Assembly: GCF_036226665.1 (NCBI RefSeq)
Contig: NZ_CP109007.1
Location: forward strand, 5,062,501 to 5,126,500
From: Streptomyces sp. NBC_00691
GTDB taxonomy: Bacteria > Actinomycetota > Actinomycetes > Streptomycetales > Streptomycetaceae
Direction of reading: 5' to 3'
Length of the DNA: 64,000 nucleotides
Part shown: positions 48,820-57,144 of the stretch, in pieces
How the letters are laid out: every line of letters starts with the position of its first letter
Position numbering within the stretch: position 1 is the first letter of the stretch
Program-made: the position numbers and the translations under genes
The notes under the pieces: model-generated
Seen by the model: only the letters and a program-made list of their open reading frames with translations
Told to the model about the DNA's origin: nothing
Databases searched by the model: none

Positions 48820-50250
48820 ATGTGGGTTCAGAGTGCTTCCGGATGCCGGTGGCTCGGCGCGGCCGGGTCGCTGGCCGTCGCCGTGGGCGGCTGGGCCGCC
48901 GGGACGCTGCCGGTACGCGGCGGCTGGGGGCTGTGGGAGCCGCGCGGCTCCGCGCTCACCCTGGCCGGCGCGCTCCTCGCGTACCTCGGCCTGACCGTGC
49001 TCGTCGCCGCCTGGTGGCGGTACGGCGTGCTGCTCGCCCGGGGCGTACGGGACGGGGTGCTCGCCACCCTGGCCTGGTGGACCGCGCCGCTGCTCCTCGC
49101 GCCGCCGCTCTACAGCAAGGACGTCTACAGCTACATCGCGCAGGGCGCCATGGTCCTCGAAGGACACGACGTGTACGGCGGCGGGCCCTCCGTCCTCGGG
49201 CCCGGCGACCTGGGGGCGGACGCGGCCGCGAGCGTCGGCGGGCACTGGACCGACACCCCCGCGCCGTACGGGCCCGCCTTCCTGGTCCTGGCGCAGCTGG
49301 TCGTGCGGCTGACCGGCGGCGACATCGTCCCCGCCGTGCTCGGCATGCGGTTGCTCGCGGTCGGCGCGCTCGCGCTGATCGTCTGGGCCGTACGGGGGCT
49401 GGGAGGCGGACGTGGAGGCCCCGACGGGGCGCTGTGGCTGGCCGCCCTCAACCCGCTGCTGCTCATCCATGTCATCGGCGGCATGCACAACGACGGACTG
49501 ATGATCGGGCTCATGCTGGCGGGCGTGCTGCTCGCCGTGCGGGGCCGGTGGGTGCTCGGGTGCGTCCTCGTGGGCCTCGCGATGATGGTCAAGTCGCCCG
49601 CGGCGGTCGCGCTGCTCTTCATCGGCGTGATGGTCGCGCGGCGGGACGGCGGCGGCGTGCGGGGGCTGGCGAAGGGACTCGTGCTGCCGGGGCTCGTGGC
49701 CGGGGCGGTGGCCGCGGGGGCGACGGTGCTCGCCGGGACCGGCTTCGGGTGGCTGCGGACGCAGAGCGTGGCCGGGACGATCCACACGGCGCTCTCCGTG
49801 AGCAGCGATCTCGGTCTCGGGCTGGGGCTGCTCCTCGGGGACGACCCCGACCCGGTCAGGGCGGTCGTGCGGAACCTCGGACTGCTGGCCGCCGCGGTGA
49901 TCATCCTGGTGCTCGCGTGGCGGGCCTGGAAGGGGCGTCTCGACCCGGTCCTCGGGCTGGGTCTCGCACTGGTGGCGCTCGTCGCGCTCTCGCCGATGGT
50001 GCAGCCGTGGTACCTGCTGTGGGGGACGGCCGTGGTGGCGGCGGTCGCCTGGCGGAGCCGGGCGGGGCAGGTGCTCGCGGTGCTCTCGGCGGCGCTGGTC
50101 TACGAGACGGCGCTGGACGGGCGGACGCCCTGGTACGGATTCGTGGTGACGGGACTGGTGCTCGTGGTGGGGCTGGTGTGGGTGCGGCGGGAGCCGTGGG
50201 GCGAGGGGCCCGCACGGCCCCGCCGCACGCTAGCGCGTACGACGGACTGA
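48820..50250 (+). CDS. mptB: MptB-type polyprenol-phosphomannose mannosyltransferase
   Basis: 476-residue GT-C membrane enzyme with about 12 helices, transferring mannose from polyprenyl phosphomannose to a growing alpha-1,6-mannan on the extracytoplasmic face. The first large loop has the family segment PLYSKDVYSYIAQGAMVLEGHDVYGGGPSVLGPG with the catalytic-type acidic residue after SK. GGMHNDGLMIGLMLAG, MMVKSPAAVALLF and ALSPMVQPWYLLWG are also typical. ATG 48820. Its last 21 bases overlap, tail to tail, the deacylase gene at 50230. Confidence 0.85.
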   Translation: MWVQSASGCRWLGAAGSLAVAVGGWAAGTLPVRGGWGLWEPRGSALTLAGALLAYLGLTVLVAAWWRYGVLLARGVRDGVLATLAWWTAPLLLAPPLYSKDVYSYIAQGAMVLEGHDVYGGGPSVLGPGDLGADAAASVGGHWTDTPAPYGPAFLVLAQLVVRLTGGDIVPAVLGMRLLAVGALALIVWAVRGLGGGRGGPDGALWLAALNPLLLIHVIGGMHNDGLMIGLMLAGVLLAVRGRWVLGCVLVGLAMMVKSPAAVALLFIGVMVARRDGGGVRGLAKGLVLPGLVAGAVAAGATVLAGTGFGWLRTQSVAGTIHTALSVSSDLGLGLGLLLGDDPDPVRAVVRNLGLLAAAVIILVLAWRAWKGRLDPVLGLGLALVALVALSPMVQPWYLLWGTAVVAAVAWRSRAGQVLAVLSAALVYETALDGRTPWYGFVVTGLVLVVGLVWVRREPWGEGPARPRRTLARTTD

Positions 50251-51807
50251 CCTGCCCGCCAGCGCGTTCGTGCGCCGGCCGTCCTCCATCACGAACTCAC
50301 CGTTGACCAGGACGTGCGGGATTCCCGTGGGGAGCGTGCGCGGGGACGCGTACGTCGCTCCCGCCGCGACCGTACCGGGGTCGAAGAGGACCAGGTCCGC
50401 CCGGTGGCCCTCGCGGACGAGGCCCCGGTCCCGCAGGCCCAGACGGGCTGCCGGGCGCGAGGTCAGATGGGCCACGCAGTCCTCCAGGGTGAGGACGCCG
50501 AGGTCCCGTACGTACCGGCCCAGGTACTGGGGAAACGTGCCGTACGCGCGCGGGTGCGGCTTCAGGCCCTGGAGGATGCCGTCCGAGCCACCGGTGTGCA
50601 CCCGGTGCCGCATGATCGTCCGGACGTTCTCCTCGTGGCCCACGTGCTGGAGGATCGTCGTTCCGAGCCGGTCCTCCAGGAGGAGCCGGCGGGCCGTCTC
50701 CCAGCCGTCCACCCGGCGGCCCACCCAGTCCGTGAGCGTCCCCTCGGACACCCCCGAGACCTCGATCGTGTCCCAGTCCATCGGGACGCCGTGGCAGCCG
50801 TCCGAGCCGAGGACCTCCAGGTGGTGGCGGATGCGCTCCGCCGTCCCTTCGTCGCGCAGCCGGGCGAGCACCGCCTCCGGGCCGCCCTCGCTCGCCCAGC
50901 TCGGCAGCAGGGCCACCAGGGTCGTACAGCCGGGTGTGTAGGGGTACGTGTCGAGGCTGATGTCCGCGCCCGCGTCCAGGGCCCCGTCCAGGAGGGCGAG
51001 GAGTTCGGGGGCCCTGCCCTCGTTCACGCCGAAGTTCATCGTGGCGTGGGCGAGGTGGAGGGCGCAGCCCGCCTCCCGGGTGAGCCGCACCATCTCCTCG
51101 TACGCCTCCAGGGCCCCGGCCCCGTACGAGCGGTGGTGCGGGCAGTAGTAGCCGCCGTACCCGGCCACGACCCGGCAGAGCTCCGTGAGCTCGGCGTCCT
51201 TCGCGTACATCCCGGGTGTGTAGGTCAGGCCCGAGGACATGCCGACCGCGCCCTGCTCCATGCCCTCGGCGACCAGCCGGCGCATGTGGTCCAGCTCGGA
51301 CTCCGTCGCCGGGCGGTCGTCCCAGCCGACGGCGTACATCCGCACCGTGCCCTGGGGGACCAGGTACGCGGCGTTGACGGCGATGCCCCGGTCCAGGCGG
51401 TCCAGGTACTCGCCGACGGTGCGCCAGTCGAAGTCGATGTCGTCGCCGGACCCGTTCCAGCCGGTGATCGTCCTGCGCACCTCGGCGAGCGTGCGGTCGT
51501 CGACCGGGGCGTACGACAGGCCGTCCTGGCCCAGCACCTCGAGCGTCACGCCCTGTGCGGCCTTCGCGCTGTGGTCCGGGTCGCGGAGCAGCGCGAGGTC
51601 GCTGTGGGCGTGCATGTCGATGAAGCCGGGGGAGAGGACGAGGCCCTCGGCGTCCACCACGCGGCGGGCGGTGGGGCGCTGGCAGCCGGCCGCCGCGCCC
51701 TCCTTCACGATCGCGGCGATCCGGCCGCCGTCGATCGCCACGTCGGCGCGGTAGGAGGCGCCGCCGGTGCCGTCGACGACCTCCGCGTCGCGGAAGACGA
51801 GGTCCAT
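50230..51807 (-). CDS. N-acyl-D-amino-acid deacylase (D-aminoacylase)
   Basis: 525-residue amidohydrolase-superfamily zinc enzyme releasing D-amino acids from N-acyl-D-amino acids. The metal-binding HxH is in PGFIDMHAHSDLALL; further ligands appear in CPHHRSYG, ALHLAHATMNFG (His) and HTGGSDGILQG (Asp). The N- and C-terminal beta-sandwich segments MDLVFRDAEVVDGTGG and ADLVLFDPGTV are present. ATG 51807 follows AAGGAG. It starts 11 bases after the dehydratase gene and forms an operon with it, so the released D-amino acid is probably passed on to that enzyme. Confidence 0.9.
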   Translation of the reverse strand: MDLVFRDAEVVDGTGGASYRADVAIDGGRIAAIVKEGAAAGCQRPTARRVVDAEGLVLSPGFIDMHAHSDLALLRDPDHSAKAAQGVTLEVLGQDGLSYAPVDDRTLAEVRRTITGWNGSGDDIDFDWRTVGEYLDRLDRGIAVNAAYLVPQGTVRMYAVGWDDRPATESELDHMRRLVAEGMEQGAVGMSSGLTYTPGMYAKDAELTELCRVVAGYGGYYCPHHRSYGAGALEAYEEMVRLTREAGCALHLAHATMNFGVNEGRAPELLALLDGALDAGADISLDTYPYTPGCTTLVALLPSWASEGGPEAVLARLRDEGTAERIRHHLEVLGSDGCHGVPMDWDTIEVSGVSEGTLTDWVGRRVDGWETARRLLLEDRLGTTILQHVGHEENVRTIMRHRVHTGGSDGILQGLKPHPRAYGTFPQYLGRYVRDLGVLTLEDCVAHLTSRPAARLGLRDRGLVREGHRADLVLFDPGTVAAGATYASPRTLPTGIPHVLVNGEFVMEDGRRTNALAGRSVRRTR

Positions 51808-51818
51808 GCCGACTCCTT

Positions 51819-53084
51819 CTAGAAGAACGTGCGGATGTAGTCGACGACCGTGCCGTCCGCCTCGACCAGCGGGATCAGCTGCCACTTGTCGAAGATCGTG
51901 CACGGGTGGGACAGGCCCATGCCGAGCCAGTCGCCGACCTCCAGATCGGCGCCCTCCTCCGTCCGCACCCAGGCGTGCTGGTCGGAGAGGCCGGTGACGG
52001 TCAGGCCGTCGGCGGGACGGATCTCGCCGGTGCGGGCGTCCCGGACCACCTGCGCCTCGGGGAGGTGCAGGTCGTGGGCGGCGTCGCGCTTGCCGGCGTT
52101 GGTGAACGCCTGCTCCGGGGTGGGGCGGGAGACGACCTGCGACCAGAGGCGGAACGCGGGCTCCAGGGCGCCCTCCTCCGGGACCCGGTTGAAGGGCGTC
52201 CGCTCGCGGTACTGCCCGTCGTCGTGCGAGACGTACGCGCCGGAGCGCAGCAGCTTCAGGACGGGCAGCGAGAGCCCGGGGATCTCCGCGAACACGTCCG
52301 CGACCGCGTCGAACCACTCGCTGCCGCCCGCGCTCACCACGATCTCGCCGATCGAGGGGTCGAAGCGGCCGGCCTTGTCGAAGTCGGCCGCGAGCGCGAC
52401 CAGCCGGTGCAACCACTCCCTGACCCGCTCGCCGTCGGCCCCGGGCATCGTGCCCTCGTACCCGGCGACGCCGACGAGCCGCAGGGTGGGGGCGTCCGCG
52501 ACCGCGTCGGCGACGGCCGCGCACTCCGCCTCGGTCCGTACGCCGGTGCGGCCCGTCGCGCCGGCCGCCAGCTCGACGACGACGTCGACGGGACGGCCCG
52601 CGCCCGCGGCGCGCAGGGCCCCGTCCATCAGCTCGACGCCGCGCACGGAGTCGACGTAGCAGAGGAAGCGGAAGTCCGGGTCGGCGTCCAGCTCGCCGGC
52701 GACCCAGCGGAGCGCGACCGGGTCGACGATCTCGTTCGCGAGGAAGATCCGGCCGATGCCGTGCGCCCGGTAGACGCGGGCCTGGTGGGGGAGGGCCGCG
52801 GTGATGCCCCAGGCGCCGTGCGCCAGCTGCCGGTCGAAGAGCTGGGGGGCCATGGAGGTCTTGCCGTGCGGTGCGAAGGCCAGGCCGTGGCGCTCGGCGT
52901 ACGTCTCCAGGAGGCGGAGGTTGTGCTCGACGGACTCGGCGGAGAGGGCGAGGACGGGGGTGGTGAAGCCGCCGGTGAAGAGGTTGCGCCGCTGGGCGGC
53001 GAGCTCGCCGACGGTCAGGCCCTCGGCGTCCGGGGGCAGGGCCTTGAAGCGGTGGTCGACGCGCTCGTTCGCCAGGTCGGGCAT
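51819..53084 (-). CDS. Zn/PLP D-serine dehydratase-like amino acid deaminase (DSD1 type)
   Basis: 421-residue fold-type III PLP enzyme. The N-terminal alanine-racemase-like barrel carries the PLP lysine K75 in FAPHGKTSMAPQLF. The C-terminal beta domain contains H393 and C395 in LSHPCTIFDKW, the His-x-Cys zinc site known from eukaryotic D-serine dehydratase. This predicts zinc-dependent beta-elimination of D-serine or D-threonine to pyruvate or 2-oxobutyrate and ammonia via an enamine. Some homologues are annotated simply as amino acid deaminase. ATG 53084 follows GAGGAGGC. Divergent from the kinase/IclR/RidA operon. Confidence 0.87.
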   Translation of the reverse strand: MPDLANERVDHRFKALPPDAEGLTVGELAAQRRNLFTGGFTTPVLALSAESVEHNLRLLETYAERHGLAFAPHGKTSMAPQLFDRQLAHGAWGITAALPHQARVYRAHGIGRIFLANEIVDPVALRWVAGELDADPDFRFLCYVDSVRGVELMDGALRAAGAGRPVDVVVELAAGATGRTGVRTEAECAAVADAVADAPTLRLVGVAGYEGTMPGADGERVREWLHRLVALAADFDKAGRFDPSIGEIVVSAGGSEWFDAVADVFAEIPGLSLPVLKLLRSGAYVSHDDGQYRERTPFNRVPEEGALEPAFRLWSQVVSRPTPEQAFTNAGKRDAAHDLHLPEAQVVRDARTGEIRPADGLTVTGLSDQHAWVRTEEGADLEVGDWLGMGLSHPCTIFDKWQLIPLVEADGTVVDYIRTFF

Positions 53085-53103
53085 GAGGCCTCCTCATCGA
53101 AGC

Positions 53104-53120
53104 GTTGCGAAGGGTGCAAC
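53104..53120. promoter_or_regulatory. Inverted repeat GTTGC-N7-GCAAC in divergent promoter region
   Basis: GTTGC (53104-53108) and GCAAC (53116-53120) lie in the 124-base region between the deaminase and kinase genes, 20 bases upstream of the deaminase ATG. IclR-type operators are often similar short palindromes; assignment to the IclR protein encoded at 54240 is inference. Confidence 0.45.
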
Positions 53121-53208
53121 AGCCATTGCGTATGTCGCTCAAAGCTGTCTAGCATCCGGGCCAAGGCCGGGTCAATGGACCCCGCGAGAGTCGCAAGGGA
53201 GCGCCAGA

Positions 53209-54243
53209 GTGGCCGGAGAACCGTCCGTGGATGTCGTGTGCCTCGGCGAGTCCATGGTCACCTTCCTTCCCTCCCGACCGGGCCGCCTCGCCGACGTACC
53301 CGCCTTCGAGCGCGCGATCGGCGGCGCCGAGTCCAACGTCGCCTGCGCCCTCGCAGCCGCGGGCCACCGCACCCGCTGGGTCGGCCGGGTCGGCCGGGAC
53401 GGCTTCGGCGACCACCTCGTCGAGACCATCGGCGCCTACGGCGTCGACGTCAGCGCCGTCGACCGCGACCCGCGGCGCCCCACCGGCGTCTACTTCCGCA
53501 CCGCCGCCGACCGCGCCACCGCCGCCCACGAGGTCGTCTACTACCGGGCCGGATCGGCCGCCTCCGCGATGTCGCCCGCGACCGTGCCCTACGAGACCGT
53601 CGACGACGCCCGCGTCCTCCACCTCACCGGCATCACCGCCGCCCTCTCCGACGACTGCCTCGCCCTCATGCGCGCCCTCACCGCGCCCCGGGCGGGCCGC
53701 CCCCTCGTCTCCTTCGACGTCAACTGCCGCCCCGGACTGTGGCGCGACGGCGCCTCCACCGCCGGGCCCGTCCTCCTGGAACTCGCCCGCCGGGCCGACC
53801 TCGTCTTCGTCGGCGCCGACGAGGCCGAACAGGCCTGGGGCCTCGGCGACCCCGCCACGATCCGCGCGGCCCTCCCCGAACCCGCCGTCCTCGTCGTGAA
53901 ACGGGGCGCCGACGGCGCGACCGTCCACGAACGCACCGGCCCCGGAACCGACACCGTCGTGCACGTGCCCGCGCCCCGCGTCGACGTCGTCGCCGCCGTC
54001 GGCGCCGGAGACGCCTTCGCCGCCGGATTCCTCTCCGCCACCCTCCGCGGGCTCGACGCCACGGCCCGCCTCCGGCACGGCCACCTGCTGGCCGCCGCCG
54101 CCCTCACCGTTCCCGGCGACCTGGCCGTGCCTCCCCGCCGCGCCCACGCCGACCGGCTCGCCGCCCTCCCCCCGACCGCCTGGGGCACACTTCTGCTCGG
54201 CCCCGGCTGGACGGGGGACGACCAGGAGGGACGTACACCATGA
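53209..54243 (+). CDS. PfkB-family sugar kinase (KDG kinase-like)
   Basis: 344-residue ribokinase-family kinase. N-terminal VVCLGESMVTFLPSRPGRLADVPAFERAIGGAESNVACALA is the substrate-lid region and GG motif of 2-keto-3-deoxygluconate kinases. The C-terminal anion-hole motif is VAAVGAGDAFAAGFLSATL with the catalytic Asp. It would phosphorylate a sugar acid such as 2-dehydro-3-deoxygluconate. GTG 53209 has AAGGGAG upstream. Coupled by ATGA to the IclR gene. The physiological substrate is uncertain given its D-amino-acid neighbours. Confidence 0.87.
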   Translation: MAGEPSVDVVCLGESMVTFLPSRPGRLADVPAFERAIGGAESNVACALAAAGHRTRWVGRVGRDGFGDHLVETIGAYGVDVSAVDRDPRRPTGVYFRTAADRATAAHEVVYYRAGSAASAMSPATVPYETVDDARVLHLTGITAALSDDCLALMRALTAPRAGRPLVSFDVNCRPGLWRDGASTAGPVLLELARRADLVFVGADEAEQAWGLGDPATIRAALPEPAVLVVKRGADGATVHERTGPGTDTVVHVPAPRVDVVAAVGAGDAFAAGFLSATLRGLDATARLRHGHLLAAAALTVPGDLAVPPRRAHADRLAALPPTAWGTLLLGPGWTGDDQEGRTP

Positions 54244-55001
54244 GCCAGACCGTCGACCGGGCGCTCAGCATCCTGCCCTTGCTCGCGCAGGGTCCCGCCG
54301 ACCTCGGACAGGTCGCCGACCGGCTCGGCGTCCACAAGTCCACCGCCCTCCGGCTGCTGCGCACCCTGCACGAGCACGGCCTCGTCTACCGCCAGCAGGA
54401 CCAGCGCTACCGGCTCGGCGCCCGCCTCTTCGCGCTCGCCCAGGAGGCCGTCGAGAACCTCGACATCCGCGAGATCGCGCACCCCCACCTCGCCGCGCTC
54501 AACGAACGGATCGGGCACACGATCCACCTCGCCGTCCACGAGGACGGCGAGGTCCTCTACATCGACAAGGTCGAGAGCCGCTACCCGGTCCGCATGTACT
54601 CGCGCATCGGCAAGCCCGTCGCGATCACCGTCGCCGCCGTCGCCAAACTGCTCCTCGCCGACCTGCCCGAGCCCGAGCGCCGCGCCCTCGCCGGCAAGCT
54701 CGACTACCCCCCGTACACGCCCCGTTCGACCCCGAACGCCGCCGCCTTCCTCAAGGAGCTGGCGACCGTACGCGAACAGGGCTGGGCCACCGACCTCGGC
54801 GGCCACGAGGAGTCCATCAACTGCGTCGCCGCGCCCATCCGCGGCGCCGACGGGCGCGTCGTCGCCGCCATGTCGGTCTCGGCGCCCAACGTGGTCGTCA
54901 CGGCCGAGGAACTCCTCTCCCTCCTCCCGCAGGTGCGCCGCACCGCGGACGCCATCAGCCGGGAGTACTCCGGCACCTCCCCGAGCAAGGACAGCGCATG
55001 A
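54240..55001 (+). CDS. IclR-family transcriptional regulator
   Basis: 253-residue regulator: winged-helix DNA-binding domain (1-70) with DLGQVADRLGVHKSTALRLLRTLHEHGLVYR, then the GAF-like effector domain containing HLAVHEDGEVLYIDKVES, ITVAAVAKLLLADLP and HEESINCVAAPIRGADGRVVAAMSVSAP. It probably controls the divergent D-amino-acid cluster and its own operon in response to a small carboxylate. The ATG overlaps the kinase stop and AGGAGG lies 10 bases upstream. It overlaps ridA by four bases. Confidence 0.92.
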   Translation: MSQTVDRALSILPLLAQGPADLGQVADRLGVHKSTALRLLRTLHEHGLVYRQQDQRYRLGARLFALAQEAVENLDIREIAHPHLAALNERIGHTIHLAVHEDGEVLYIDKVESRYPVRMYSRIGKPVAITVAAVAKLLLADLPEPERRALAGKLDYPPYTPRSTPNAAAFLKELATVREQGWATDLGGHEESINCVAAPIRGADGRVVAAMSVSAPNVVVTAEELLSLLPQVRRTADAISREYSGTSPSKDSA

Positions 55002-55432
55002 CCGACCAGAACCCCGCCCAGCCGACCGAGAAGACCGCCCTCACCCCCGCCACCCACACCGCCCCGCCCGCGAAGTTCTCGCACGGCGTGAAGAAGGGCA
55101 ACATCCTCCAGGTCGCGGGCCAGGTCGGCTTCCTGCCCGCCGTCGAGGGCCAGGCCCCCACCGTCGCCGGCCCGACCCTGCGCGAACAGACCCTCCAGAC
55201 CTTCGCCAACGTCAAGGCGATCCTGGAGGAGGGCGGCGCGAGCTGGGACGACGTGATGATGATGCGCGTCTACCTGACGGACGTGGACCACTTCGCCGAG
55301 ATGAACGCGATCTACAACCAGTACTTCGAGGAGCAGGGCCTCAAGGCCCCCGCCTCCGCCCGCACCACCGTCTACGTCGGTCTGCCCCAGGGCCTCCTCA
55401 TCGAGATCGACGCCCTCGCCGTCCTCGGCTGA
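54998..55432 (+). CDS. RidA/YjgF-family enamine deaminase
   Basis: 144-residue trimeric Rid-family protein that hydrolyses reactive enamines/imines such as 2-aminoacrylate. A ~25-residue Thr/Pro/Ala-rich N-terminal extension precedes the YjgF fold: KFSHGVKKGNILQVAGQVGF, TLQTFANVKAILEEGGASWDDVMMMRVYLTDVDHF and SARTTVYVGLPQGLLIEIDALAVL. The position of the conserved Arg (SARTTV) is kept. PLP dehydratases generate just these enamines, and one is encoded 2 kb upstream, so a protective partner role is plausible. ATGA overlap with the IclR gene. Confidence 0.9.
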   Translation: MTDQNPAQPTEKTALTPATHTAPPAKFSHGVKKGNILQVAGQVGFLPAVEGQAPTVAGPTLREQTLQTFANVKAILEEGGASWDDVMMMRVYLTDVDHFAEMNAIYNQYFEEQGLKAPASARTTVYVGLPQGLLIEIDALAVLG

Positions 55433-55435
55433 TCC

Positions 55436-55508
55436 GAGCGCGCACGGCCGGAGCACACACGGCCCGAGCACGTACGGCCGGAGCGCTCACGCCCGAGCGC
55501 GTACGGCC
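55436..55508 (+). repeat. Intergenic 15-base imperfect tandem repeat
   Basis: Five units anchored on GAGC at 55436, 55451, 55466, 55481 and 55495 (spacing 15,15,15,14), each followed by a C/G/A-rich core and ACGG. It begins four bases after the ridA stop codon and is not within a recognised gene. Confidence 0.7.
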
Positions 55509-55562
55509 GGCGTCCACCCGCCCGAACGGACCTGAACCGATCCACCTGAACCAGCCGCTCCA

Positions 55563-55595
55563 CGGCACGGCGTTCTCCCCCGGAACGCCGTGCCG
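55563..55595 (+). terminator. Terminator or attenuator hairpin before gntP-like gene
   Basis: Perfect 13-base-pair stem (55563-55575 with 55583-55595), seven-base loop, 38 bases before the transporter ATG. It may end the IclR-RidA transcript, or reduce read-through into the permease gene. Confidence 0.75.
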
Positions 55596-55632
55596 CGCTC
55601 CCCCCTACCCAAAAGCGAGGCCTCCCCCCGCC

Positions 55633-57075
55633 ATGAACCCCGCCACGCCCCCGCACACCGGTGGACTGCTCCACCTGATACCCGGCACCGCCGGCCTGCT
55701 CACCGTCGCCGCCCTCGGCATCGCCGTCCTGCTCCTGCTGATCATCAAGATCCGGCTCCAGCCCTTCGTCGCGCTGCTCGCCGTCTCCATCGGCGTCGGC
55801 CTCGCCGCCGGCCTCTCCGTCACCGAACTCTTCGGCACCGTCCAGAAGTCCGCCGCCACCTCCGTCATCGAGACCGGCATGGGCGGCATCCTCGGCCACG
55901 TCGCGATCATCATCGGACTCGGCACCATGCTCGGCGCGATCCTGGAGGTCTCGGGCGGCGCCGAGGTGCTGAGCAGCCGCCTCCTCGGCCTCTTCGGCGA
56001 GAAGCGCGCCCCCCTCGCCATGGGCCTCACCGGACTCATCTTCGGCATCCCGGTCTTCTTCGACGTCGGCATCTTCGTCCTCGCCCCGATCGTCTACGCC
56101 GCCGCCAAGCGCTCCGGCAAATCGATCCTGCTCTACGCCATGCCGCTGCTCGCGGGCCTCTCCATGACCCACGCCTTCCTGCCGCCGCACCCCGGCCCGG
56201 TCGCCGCCGCCGGCCTCCTGCACGTCTCGCTCGGCTGGGTCATCCTGATGGGCGCCCTGGTCGGCATCCCCGCCGTGCTCGCGGCCTGGGCGTACGCCGG
56301 CTGGATCGGCCGCCGGCTCTTCGTCGCGGTCCCGCAGGACATGCTGGAGGCCGCCGAGGAGGCCAGGGCCAAGGTCGCCGCCGAGCGGCGCGGCGGGACC
56401 GAGGAGCCCGTGGCCCTCTCCACCGTGCTCCTCATCATCGGCACGCCGCTGGTCCTCATCCTCGCCGCGACCTTCTCCTCCATCGCCCTGGACGAGTCGA
56501 CCCTCCGCTCCGTCGTCGAGTTCTTCGGCAGCCCCTTCGTCGCCCTGACGCTCGCGCTCCTCCTGGCGTACTGGCTGCTCGGCATCCGCCGCGGCTGGTC
56601 CCGGAAGTCCCTGGAGCAGGTGTCCACCTCCTCCCTCAAGCCGGTCGGCAACATCCTGCTCGTCGTCGGCGCGGGCGGGGTCTTCGGCGCGGTCCTCAAG
56701 GTGAGCGGCGTCGCCCAGGCGCTCTCCGACACCTTCCACGACGTCGGTCTCCCCGTCATCGTGCTCGCCTACCTCATCTCCCTGGTGCTGCGCGTCGCCC
56801 AGGGCTCGGCGACGGTCGCCATCGTCACCACGGCCGGCATCGTGCTGCCCCTGGTCGAGGGCGGCGGCCACTCGCAGGCCTTCCTGGCCCTCGTCATCAT
56901 GGCCATCTCGGCCGGCTCGATCTTCGCCTCGCACGTCAACGACGGCGGCTTCTGGATCGTCTCCAAGTACTTCGGCATCACCGAACGGGACACCCTCAAG
57001 TCCTGGACGGTGCTGGAGTCGGTGCTCTCCCTGGCGGGCTTCGCGGCGGCGGCCGTGCTGAGTCTGTTCGTCTGA
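55633..57075 (+). CDS. GntP-family organic acid / D-serine permease
   Basis: 480-residue transporter with about 12 helices of the GntP family, which includes gluconate permeases and the D-serine permease DsdX. Characteristic segments: LQPFVALLAVSIGVGLAAG, GMGGILGHVAIIIGLGTMLGAILEVSGGAE, GIPVFFDVGIFVLAPIVY, LSMTHAFLPPHPGPVAAAGLL and VAQGSATVAIVTTAGIVLPLVE. It imports a sugar acid or D-amino acid by proton symport. The catabolic neighbours fit either: PfkB kinase for gluconate-derived KDG, or the D-amino-acid enzymes. ATG 55633; weak ribosome site. Confidence 0.9.
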   Translation: MNPATPPHTGGLLHLIPGTAGLLTVAALGIAVLLLLIIKIRLQPFVALLAVSIGVGLAAGLSVTELFGTVQKSAATSVIETGMGGILGHVAIIIGLGTMLGAILEVSGGAEVLSSRLLGLFGEKRAPLAMGLTGLIFGIPVFFDVGIFVLAPIVYAAAKRSGKSILLYAMPLLAGLSMTHAFLPPHPGPVAAAGLLHVSLGWVILMGALVGIPAVLAAWAYAGWIGRRLFVAVPQDMLEAAEEARAKVAAERRGGTEEPVALSTVLLIIGTPLVLILAATFSSIALDESTLRSVVEFFGSPFVALTLALLLAYWLLGIRRGWSRKSLEQVSTSSLKPVGNILLVVGAGGVFGAVLKVSGVAQALSDTFHDVGLPVIVLAYLISLVLRVAQGSATVAIVTTAGIVLPLVEGGGHSQAFLALVIMAISAGSIFASHVNDGGFWIVSKYFGITERDTLKSWTVLESVLSLAGFAAAAVLSLFV

Positions 57076-57092
57076 GGAGCGGCCCGTGACGC

Positions 57093-57128
57093 GGGGGCGC
57101 CCCGGCGGAATGCCGCCGGGGCGCCCCC
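57093..57128. terminator. Strong bidirectional terminator
   Basis: Perfect 16-base-pair stem (57093-57108 with 57113-57128), AATG loop, between the permease and the convergent carboxypeptidase. Confidence 0.88.
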
Positions 57129-57144
57129 TCTCACGTACGGGCCG

